This document shows positions 39,358 through 46,094 of a stretch of DNA of 64,000 bases, one piece after another. Made by a program: the position numbers and the translations under genes. The stretch spans positions 62,001 to 126,000 of the forward strand of contig NZ_JAURYQ010000036.1 of NCBI RefSeq assembly GCF_030653815.1. Reading direction: 5' to 3'. The stretch comes from Rhodoferax sp. Its GTDB lineage: Bacteria; Pseudomonadota; Gammaproteobacteria; Burkholderiales; Burkholderiaceae_C. Within the stretch, counting starts at the first letter, position 1. Each line of letters opens with the position of its first letter. Below the pieces are notes generated by a model. That model did not search any database and was not told the origin of the DNA. It was given only the letters and a program-made list of their open reading frames with translations.

Positions 39358-40196
39358 AAGTTGCCACCATTCAAATGGTCTCGGGCTCAGACCTGTCCGC
39401 CAACCTGGCCGAAGCCAGGATACTCTTGCAGTCAGCGGCCCAGGCGGGCGCCGAGCTCGCCGTGTTGCCTGAGTATTTCTGTTTGATGGGCCAGCGCGAT
39501 GCCGACAAACTGGCGATCCAGGAGCCGTTTGGCAACGGTCCGATGCAGCAGTTTCTGAGCGACTGTGCCCGCGAGCTGAGGCTGTGGCTGGTGGCGGGCA
39601 CGCTGCCCATCAGCGCCCCGTCAGATCCGTTGGCCAATGCGCCGGCGGGCTCGCGGGTATTCAACAGCTCGCTGGTCTATGACCCCACTGGCGCGTGTGT
39701 GGCGCGCTACGACAAAATGCATTTGTTTCGTTTTGACAACGGCGTCGAGCGCTACGACGAATCGCTGGTGCTGGCGGCAGGCCGGCAACCCAGCACCTTC
39801 GACCTTCCTTCGGTGGACGGTCACAGCTGGCGCATCGGCCTGAGCGTGTGCTACGACCTGCGCTTTCCCGAGTTGTACCGGCATTACGCCCAGGCTGGGG
39901 CGCATCTGATGCTGGTGCCCGCCGCCTTCACCCACACCACCGGCCACGACCACTGGGAACTGTTGCTGCGCGCCCGCGCCGTTGAGAACTTGTCTTTCGT
40001 GGTGGCTGCGGCCCAGGGCGGACTGCATGACAACCAGCGTCGCACCTGGGGTCATGCCATGCTGGTGGACCCCTGGGGCAAGGTGCTGGCCGAGCGCGCC
40101 CGGGAGGGGGCGGGCGTGGTCGTGGCTGAGCTGTCCTGGGAGCTGATGCAGCAGTGCCGCAGCCGTTTGCCAGCACTTGAGCACCGGCTGCTGTAA
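39354..40196 (+). CDS. Carbon-nitrogen hydrolase (Nit1/deaminated-glutathione amidase type)
   Basis: A 280-residue nitrilase-superfamily enzyme with the complete Glu-Lys-Cys triad: Glu in AVLPEYFCLMG (about 41), Lys in ARYDKMHLF (about 121) and Cys in GLSVCYDLRFPELYR (about 164). The close match to Nit1 (CYDLRFPEL; FTxxTGxxHWELLLRARAVE) points to deaminated glutathione or omega-amidic substrates, a metabolite-repair role. It is cytoplasmic. It overlaps yhdP (ATGA) and is overlapped 1 bp by mltA, a three-gene translationally linked set. Confidence 0.94.
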   Translation: MKVATIQMVSGSDLSANLAEARILLQSAAQAGAELAVLPEYFCLMGQRDADKLAIQEPFGNGPMQQFLSDCARELRLWLVAGTLPISAPSDPLANAPAGSRVFNSSLVYDPTGACVARYDKMHLFRFDNGVERYDESLVLAAGRQPSTFDLPSVDGHSWRIGLSVCYDLRFPELYRHYAQAGAHLMLVPAAFTHTTGHDHWELLLRARAVENLSFVVAAAQGGLHDNQRRTWGHAMLVDPWGKVLAERAREGAGVVVAELSWELMQQCRSRLPALEHRLL

Positions 40197-41380
40197 TGGT
40201 CTTCCCCCAGTTTTTTCAGCGCACCCTCACCGGCCTGGTGGCTGCCTTGTTGCTGGCTTGTGGCACCACGCCGCTGCCCGCGCCAGACAGCGCCAGCGCC
40301 GTGCCCGGTGTGCCGCAGCCGCCGGTCGCGCCCTGGGTGCTGCCCGACAGCATGGCATCCGTCCCGGCTCTGGTGCGCGGTATCAGCCGCTGGCAGCCGG
40401 TGGCCTGGTCCGAACTGCCGGGCTTCGAAAGTGATGCCCTGTTTGAAGCCTGGAACGCCTGGCTCAAAAGTTGCGAACGCCCGGGGCCGGTGTTTGCCCC
40501 GCTCTGCCCGGAGGTGCGCCGTCTCAGCATTGGCAGCGCCTCCGAGCAGCGCCAGTGGTTGCTGGCGCGGCTGCAGCCCTACCGCGTCGAACCCTTGCAG
40601 GGTGCGGTGGCGGGTTTGTTGACCGCCTACTACGAGCCAGAGCTGCAGGGCCGGCGTGTGCCTGGTGCAGGATTTTCCGTCCCCCTGTACCAGCCACCGC
40701 TCAATCTCAAGGCACGCCAACCCTGGTTCAGCCGGCAGGAAATCGACACCCAGGCCGCGGCGCAAGAGGCCTTGCGTGGTCGGGAAATTGTTTACCTGAG
40801 CGACCCGGTGCAAGCCTTGGTGTTGCAGATCCAGGGCTCCGGGCGCATCAAGGTGACCGAGCCCGATGGCCGCATCCGTGACATCCGCTTGGCCTATGCC
40901 GGCCACAACGGGCACCCTTATCAGAGCATCGGCCGCTGGCTGCTCGACCAGGGCGCGTTGCGCGACGCCACCTGGCCCGGCATTCAGGCCTGGCTGCAGC
41001 AAAATCCGCAGCGGGTCAATGAGCTCTTGTGGCGCAACCCGCGCGTGGTGTTTTTCAAGGAAGAGGCGCTGGGCGAGTTTGATGCCGCCTTTGGACCCAA
41101 GGGCGCGCAGGGCGTGCCGCTGACGCCGGGGCGCTCGATTGCGGTGGATCCCCAAAGCATTCCCTATGGCACGCCGGTCTGGCTGGCATCAACCGGGCCT
41201 CAGGTCACCCTGCAGCGCCTGGTGCTGGCGCAGGACACCGGTAGCGCCATTCGCGGCGCGGTGCGGGCCGATTATTTTGCCGGCTGGGGCGAGGCGGCCG
41301 GTGAACTGGCCGGACGGCTCAAGCAACCGCTACGCCTGTGGGTGTTGTGGCCCAAGCCATCGGTAATGGCGTTACCATAG
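40196..41380 (+). CDS. mltA: Membrane-bound lytic murein transglycosylase A
   Basis: A 394-residue lipoprotein. The signal peptide ends at lipobox LLACG (Cys22). The MltA beta-barrel domain has GLLTAYYEPELQGRR, DPVQALVLQIQGSGRIKV and LAYAGHNGHPYQSIGRWLL. The 3D domain carries GRSIAVDPQSIPYGTPVWL and the catalytic Asp region LVLAQDTGSAIRGAVRADYF. It cleaves murein glycan strands to 1,6-anhydro ends at the outer membrane. It begins 1 bp before the end of the upstream nitrilase gene (TAATG). Confidence 0.96.
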   Translation: MVFPQFFQRTLTGLVAALLLACGTTPLPAPDSASAVPGVPQPPVAPWVLPDSMASVPALVRGISRWQPVAWSELPGFESDALFEAWNAWLKSCERPGPVFAPLCPEVRRLSIGSASEQRQWLLARLQPYRVEPLQGAVAGLLTAYYEPELQGRRVPGAGFSVPLYQPPLNLKARQPWFSRQEIDTQAAAQEALRGREIVYLSDPVQALVLQIQGSGRIKVTEPDGRIRDIRLAYAGHNGHPYQSIGRWLLDQGALRDATWPGIQAWLQQNPQRVNELLWRNPRVVFFKEEALGEFDAAFGPKGAQGVPLTPGRSIAVDPQSIPYGTPVWLASTGPQVTLQRLVLAQDTGSAIRGAVRADYFAGWGEAAGELAGRLKQPLRLWVLWPKPSVMALP

Positions 41381-41421
41381 AAGTTCGAACCTGACATTCC
41401 AGCTTTCACAGGAACCCTTTC

Positions 41422-42390
41422 ATGAACAAGACAAACAGCAAATCCACCATGCGTGACATTGATGAACGCACCAATCTGGCTGGTAACAGTATGTTTGAAT
41501 TGCTGTTGTTTCGTTTGGGTGGGGCGCCAGGCACCGACAAGCGCGAGTTGTTCGGCATCAATGTGTTCAAGGTGCGCGAAATTCTGGTTATGCCGGAGGT
41601 CACTGCCATGGTCAATTCGCCGCCCTCGGTCATGGGGGTGGCCAACATTCGCGGGCAGATGATCACTGTGATTAATTTGCCACAGTTGGTGGGAACCAAT
41701 CCGACCAAAGGTTTGGGCATCTTGCTGGTGACCGAGTTTGCCCGCACCACGCAGGCCTTTGCCGTTGAAGAAGTCAATGAAATTGTGCGCCTGGAATGGA
41801 AACAGGTGCTCTCTGCAGAGGGTAGCGGCGGTGGTTTGGTGACCAGCATAGCGCGCCTTGACGGCGATACAGAAAGCACCCGCCTGGCACAGGTCCTGGA
41901 TCTGGAGCAGGTTTTACGCGACGTGTTCCCCGAGCAGCATCAGGTCGAAATTGAGTCCACCCATAAATTGGACATCCCTCCCGGCACCGTGGTGTTGGCC
42001 GCTGACGACTCCGCAGTGGCGCGCATGATGATCGAGCAAGGTCTCAAGGCCATGGGCGTGCCATTCATCATGACCAAATCAGGTCAGGAAGCCTGGGATC
42101 GTTTGAAAGTCATGGCGGCAGAAGCTGAGTCGCAAGGCCTCACCATCCAGGACAAGGTGGCGCTGGTGCTCACCGACTTGGAAATGCCCGTGATGGATGG
42201 CTTCACCCTGACGCGCAACATCAAGCAGGATGCCCGCTACAGAGGCATCCCGGTGGTGATTCATTCCTCCTTGACTGGCTCCACCAACGAGGAGCATGTG
42301 AAGAAAGTCGGGGCCGACGCGTATGTGGCCAAGTTTGTGGCTGAAGAGTTGGCAGAGACCCTTCGCAAGGTGCTGACACCCCGGGTATGA
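41422..42390 (+). CDS. cheV: Chemotaxis adaptor CheV (CheW domain plus receiver domain)
   Basis: 322 residues. The CheW-like domain (about 25-170) has ELFGINVFKVREILVMPEVT and GVANIRGQMITVINLP. The receiver domain (about 190-320) has AADDSAV and phospho-acceptor Asp252 (VLTDLEMPVMDGF), with Lys in the VAKF segment. CheV couples chemoreceptors to CheA and adapts the output through phosphorylation. No other chemotaxis or flagellar genes are in the window, so it is an orphan here. AGGAA precedes the ATG at good spacing. A 381-bp spacer follows. Confidence 0.96.
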   Translation: MNKTNSKSTMRDIDERTNLAGNSMFELLLFRLGGAPGTDKRELFGINVFKVREILVMPEVTAMVNSPPSVMGVANIRGQMITVINLPQLVGTNPTKGLGILLVTEFARTTQAFAVEEVNEIVRLEWKQVLSAEGSGGGLVTSIARLDGDTESTRLAQVLDLEQVLRDVFPEQHQVEIESTHKLDIPPGTVVLAADDSAVARMMIEQGLKAMGVPFIMTKSGQEAWDRLKVMAAEAESQGLTIQDKVALVLTDLEMPVMDGFTLTRNIKQDARYRGIPVVIHSSLTGSTNEEHVKKVGADAYVAKFVAEELAETLRKVLTPRV

Positions 42391-42510
42391 AGGCCTTCGG
42401 CCCAAGGCGGCTCGGGAGGTTTTGCAAAAAGTTGATCTTGGCAAGAGCGGCCCCCGGACGCAGGGGCGGATCTTCATGAGCGGGGTGCAGACTCTGGTAC
42501 CCCGCACGCC

Positions 42511-42675
42511 ATGATTTGGCGCGCCACCAAACTGATTCGGCATGGGCGCAAATTCCGCAAGGTGTTCGGGGCTTTGGCCACGGCAAAGCGCGGCGTTCGA
42601 CGCTGGCAGTGGAAGAATGACAGCCTGTTTTGGCACGCTTTCGTGCCCATTGAAGCCATTCATAAGCACCATTAG
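42511..42675 (+). CDS. Candidate 54-residue basic small protein, unknown
   Basis: The 381-bp gap between cheV and yajC contains an open frame of 54 codons starting ATG. It is strongly basic in its first 35 residues (KLIRHGRKFRKVFGALATAK), then aromatic (RWQWKNDSLFWHAF). Against it: there is no ribosome-binding site, and I do not recognise the sequence. The composition is protein-like and the frame is not a shadow of another gene, so it could be a small protein or a remnant. Other contents of the gap are a weak stem (GCGGGGT with ACCCCGC around 42479-42504) and a possible -10, TACAAT (42684-42689), for yajC. Confidence 0.3.
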   Translation: MIWRATKLIRHGRKFRKVFGALATAKRGVRRWQWKNDSLFWHAFVPIEAIHKHH

Positions 42676-42771
42676 CGCCCGCATACAATGCCAAGTTGCC
42701 TCACAGCCGAGCGTGCGTGCGCCTGCTCAGCTGGTCTTTTTTTTTGTTGATTTATTTATTTGGAGTTCGCT

Positions 42772-43104
42772 GTGTTTATTTCTTCTGCCATTGCCCAAAC
42801 CGCTCCTGCCGCCGCCGCCGGTGGCGACATGCAGTCATCGCTCATGGGCATGCTGCCTTTGGTGCTGATGTTTGTGGTGCTGTATTTCGTGATGATTCGC
42901 CCACAAATGAAAAAGGCCAAGGAGCACAAAGCCATGATCGAGGCCTTGGCCAAGGGTGACGAAGTCGCCACGGCGGGTGGTATTTTGGGCAAGGTGACCA
43001 AGCTCGGTGACAGCTTCATCGACATTGAAGTGGCTGACGGCGTGGAAGTTCATTTGCAGCGCAGCGCCGTGGTGCAGGTCTTGCCCAAGGGCAGCATCAA
43101 GTAA
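42772..43104 (+). CDS. yajC: Sec translocon accessory subunit YajC
   Basis: A 110-residue inner-membrane protein. A Gln/Ala-rich N-terminus (FISSAIAQTAPAAAAGG) precedes one transmembrane helix (MGMLPLVLMFVVLYFVMIRP), then the cytosolic PQMKKAKEHKAMIEALAKGD and VATAGGILGKVTKLGDSFIDIEV blocks of the family. The start is GTG at 42772, because GGAG lies 6 bases upstream; a TTG four codons earlier overlaps that site. It forms the SecDF-YajC complex with the next two genes. The usual tgt/queA neighbours seen in many bacteria are absent upstream. Confidence 0.96.
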   Translation: MFISSAIAQTAPAAAAGGDMQSSLMGMLPLVLMFVVLYFVMIRPQMKKAKEHKAMIEALAKGDEVATAGGILGKVTKLGDSFIDIEVADGVEVHLQRSAVVQVLPKGSIK

Positions 43105-43121
43105 GTTCACCCGCCTCGAGC

Positions 43122-43142
43122 GCTGGCCTGAGCCAGCTTTTT
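43122..43142 (+). terminator. Weak terminator-like hairpin between yajC and secD
   Basis: The sequence GCTGGC-CTGA-GCCAGC forms a 6-bp stem with a tetraloop and is followed by five T residues. It lies 17 bases after the yajC stop and 25 bases before secD. It could partially terminate, giving more YajC than SecD/SecF, or it could stabilise the yajC message. Confidence 0.6.
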
Positions 43143-43167
43143 GCAGTTTGATGTCATAAGGGCGGTC

Positions 43168-45051
43168 ATGAATCGTTACCCGGTCTGGAAGTACGTGATC
43201 ATTGTGATTGCGCTGGTGGTGGGGGGCTTGTACGCCTTGCCCAACTTTTTTGGCGAGTCGCCCGCCGTGCAGGTGTCTTCCGTCAAGCCGTTGATCAAGA
43301 TTGACACAGGGACCCTGTCCCAGGTCGAGTCGGCGCTCAAGGCTGCCGGTATCACGCCCGACCTGGTGACCCTCGAGGGCACTTCCGTCAGGGTGCGACT
43401 GCTTGACACCGACACCCAACTTAAAGCCAAAGACGCGATCCAGAGGGCTCTGGTGCCTGACGCCACCAATCCCGGCTACGTGGTGGCCCTCAACCTGCTG
43501 TCGAGTTCACCAGCCTGGTTGACGAGTCTGCATGCTTCGCCGATGTACCTGGGACTGGACTTGCGCGGTGGCGTGCACTTCATGCTGCAGGTGGACATGC
43601 AGGCCGCGCTGACCAAGCGCGCTGAATCCCTGTCGGGTGACCTGCGCACCAGCCTGCGCGAGAAAAACATCCGCCACAGCGGCATCAACCGCAATGCCCA
43701 AACCATCGAGGTGCGCTTTCGGGATGCCGCCACGCTGGAGGCGGCCAAGCTGGTGTTCCAGGACCAGTTTGCCGACCTGCAAACCGTCGATGCGCCTGAG
43801 GGCGCCGAATTCAAGCTGACGGCTACCATCAAGCCTGATGCCGCCCGGCGCATCCAGGACCAGGCGCTCAAGCAGAACATCACCACCCTGCACAACCGGA
43901 TCAACGAGCTCGGCGTGGCCGAACCGGTGATTCAACAACAGGGGCTGGACCGCATCGTGGTGCAGTTGCCGGGTGTGCAGGACACGGCCAAGGCCAAGGA
44001 CATCTTGGGCCGCACCGCCACGCTCGAAGTGCGCATGGTCGATGAAAGCACCGAGGCCCGTGCCGCCGAGTTGGGCAACGCGATGGTGCCGTTTGGCTCC
44101 GAGCGCTATCTGGAGCCCAATGGCCAGGCGGTCATTGTCAAAAAGCAGGTTATTTTGACCGGTGAGAATCTGACCGACGCGCAGCCCGGTTTTGACAGCC
44201 AGACGCAGGAGCCCACCGTCAACCTGAACCTGGACGCCAAGGGCACGCGCATTTTTCGCGATGTGACACGTGAGAACGTGGGCAAACGCATGGCGATTTT
44301 GTTGTTTGAAAAAGGCCGCGGCGAAGTGGTGACGGCACCGGTGATCCGCTCTGAAATCGGCGGTGGCCGGGTACAGATCTCGGGCCGCATGACCACCATG
44401 GAAGCCAACGACACGGCCTTGCTGCTGCGCGCCGGCTCGCTGGCGGCACCGATGGAGATCATCGAGGAAACCACCATCGGCCCGAGCCTGGGCGCCGAGA
44501 ACATTGCCAAGGGCTTCAACAGCGTGACCTGGGGTTTTGTCGCCGTGGCCATTTTCATGTGCCTGTACTACATGCTGTTTGGTGTCTTCTCGAGCATTGC
44601 GCTGGCCTTCAATTTGCTGCTCTTGGTGGCGGTGCTGTCGATGTTGCAGGCCACCCTGACGCTGCCCGGCATGGCCGCCATGGCACTGGTGCTGGGTATG
44701 GCCATTGATGCCAATGTGCTGATCAACGAGCGCATTCGCGAGGAATTGCGTGCGGGCGCGTCGGCGCAAGCCGCCATTCATACCGGCTACGAGCGGGCCT
44801 GGGCGACCATTTTTGACTCCAACATCACCACCCTGATCGCGGGTCTGGCGCTGCTGGCCTTTGGCTCGGGCCCGGTGCGCGGCTTTGCCGTGGTGCACGT
44901 GCTGGGTATCCTGACCAGCATGTTCTCCGGCGTGTTTTTCTCGCGTGGTTTGGTCAATTTCTGGTACGGACGTAAAAATCGCCTGAAGACGGTGTCGATA
45001 GGCACCATTTGGCGCCCCGATGGCGGCACGGCTCTCAAGACCAGCGAATAA
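43168..45051 (+). CDS. secD: Protein translocase subunit SecD
   Basis: A 627-residue inner-membrane protein. The N-terminal transmembrane helix (YVIIVIALVVGGLYALPNFF) precedes the large periplasmic P1 domain with the hallmark YLGLDLRGGVHFML, then the base domain and five C-terminal transmembrane helices (GFVAVAIFMCLYYMLFGVFS; AMALVLGMAIDANVLINERI with the DxN motif used for proton movement). It uses the proton gradient to finish translocation on the outer face. The start MNRYPVWKY has AAGGG about 7 bases upstream; an in-frame start nine codons earlier is inside the preceding hairpin tail. Confidence 0.97.
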   Translation: MNRYPVWKYVIIVIALVVGGLYALPNFFGESPAVQVSSVKPLIKIDTGTLSQVESALKAAGITPDLVTLEGTSVRVRLLDTDTQLKAKDAIQRALVPDATNPGYVVALNLLSSSPAWLTSLHASPMYLGLDLRGGVHFMLQVDMQAALTKRAESLSGDLRTSLREKNIRHSGINRNAQTIEVRFRDAATLEAAKLVFQDQFADLQTVDAPEGAEFKLTATIKPDAARRIQDQALKQNITTLHNRINELGVAEPVIQQQGLDRIVVQLPGVQDTAKAKDILGRTATLEVRMVDESTEARAAELGNAMVPFGSERYLEPNGQAVIVKKQVILTGENLTDAQPGFDSQTQEPTVNLNLDAKGTRIFRDVTRENVGKRMAILLFEKGRGEVVTAPVIRSEIGGGRVQISGRMTTMEANDTALLLRAGSLAAPMEIIEETTIGPSLGAENIAKGFNSVTWGFVAVAIFMCLYYMLFGVFSSIALAFNLLLLVAVLSMLQATLTLPGMAAMALVLGMAIDANVLINERIREELRAGASAQAAIHTGYERAWATIFDSNITTLIAGLALLAFGSGPVRGFAVVHVLGILTSMFSGVFFSRGLVNFWYGRKNRLKTVSIGTIWRPDGGTALKTSE

Positions 45052-45066
45052 ACGAACAAACCTTGT

Positions 45067-45107
45067 GGGACAGACCGCAGCTACACACCGTGAGCCAGCT
45101 CTGTCCC
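45067..45107. other. Inverted repeat in the secD-secF spacer
   Basis: The 75-bp spacer contains GGGACAGA (45067-45074) and its exact complement TCTGTCCC (45100-45107), separated by 25 nt. No T-run follows on either strand, so it does not look like a terminator. It may be an mRNA structure affecting secF translation, whose AGGA site is a few bases downstream. Confidence 0.5.
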
Positions 45108-45126
45108 CAACTGATTAGGATAGACC

Positions 45127-46083
45127 ATGGAATTTTTTAGAATCAAGCGTGACATTCCGTTCATGCGTCATGCGCTGGTGTTCAACCTGATTTCCGGCCT
45201 GACGTTTCTGGCGGCGGTCTTCTTCCTGTTTTCGCGCGGCCTGCATTTGTCGGTGGAGTTCACGGGCGGCACCTTGCTGGAAGTCTCCTACTCGCAACCG
45301 GCCGACCTGGGCGTGGTGCGCGACACCGTGGCCAAGCTCGGGTTCACTGATGTCCAGGTGCAAAACTTTGGCACTGCGCGCGATGTGCTGATTCGCCTGC
45401 CGGCCCAAAAAGGCGTGAGTACAGCCCAGCAAAGCACCCAGGTGATGGCCGCCTTGAAAGAACGCGATGCCTCCGCCACCATGCGCCGCACCGAATTTGT
45501 CGGCCCACAGGTGGGTGATGAACTGGCGGCCGACGGCCTGAAGGCGCTGGCCTTTGTGGTGGTGGGCATCATGATTTACCTGGCGGTGCGCTTCGAGTGG
45601 AAGTTTGCCGTGGCCGCCATCATTGCCAACATGCATGACGTGATCATCATCCTGGGCTTCTTTGCCTTCTTCCAGTGGGAGTTCTCGCTGCCGGTGCTGG
45701 CGGCCGTGCTGGCGGTGTTGGGCTATTCGGTGAACGAGTCGGTGGTTATTTTTGACCGGATTCGCGAGAACTTTCGCCGTTACCGCAAGATGAACACGGA
45801 GGAAATTATCAACAACGCCATCACCTCCACCATCAGCCGAACCATCATCACGCACGGCTCGACGCAAATGATGGTCTTGTCGATGCTGCTGTTCGGCGGC
45901 GCGACACTGCATTATTTTGCGTTGGCATTGACCATTGGCATCTTGTTTGGTATTTATTCCTCGGTGTTTGTGGCGGCGGCGATTGCCATGTGGCTGGGCA
46001 TTCAGCGTGAGGATCTGGTCAAGGGCGGGGCGACCAAAAAGGACATCGACCCCAATGACCCCAACGCGGGTGCCACCGTTTAG
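45127..46083 (+). CDS. secF: Protein translocase subunit SecF
   Basis: A 318-residue partner of SecD: EFFRIKRDIPFMRHALVFNL, then the first transmembrane helix, the SVEFTGGTLLEVSY domain, and five further helices including VLGYSVNESVVIFDRIRENFRRYRK and STISRTIITHGSTQ, the conserved cytosolic loop. It completes SecDF. AGGA lies 6 bases before the ATG. The downstream DUF1631 gene starts 11 bp after the stop. Confidence 0.97.
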   Translation: MEFFRIKRDIPFMRHALVFNLISGLTFLAAVFFLFSRGLHLSVEFTGGTLLEVSYSQPADLGVVRDTVAKLGFTDVQVQNFGTARDVLIRLPAQKGVSTAQQSTQVMAALKERDASATMRRTEFVGPQVGDELAADGLKALAFVVVGIMIYLAVRFEWKFAVAAIIANMHDVIIILGFFAFFQWEFSLPVLAAVLAVLGYSVNESVVIFDRIRENFRRYRKMNTEEIINNAITSTISRTIITHGSTQMMVLSMLLFGGATLHYFALALTIGILFGIYSSVFVAAAIAMWLGIQREDLVKGGATKKDIDPNDPNAGATV

Positions 46084-46094
46084 AATTTCTCGCC

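Noticed and set aside
42391..42771. tRNA or riboswitch in the cheV-yajC gap
   Set aside because: No cloverleaf arms or TTCGANNC T-loop, and no conserved riboswitch core; only one weak 7-bp stem was found.
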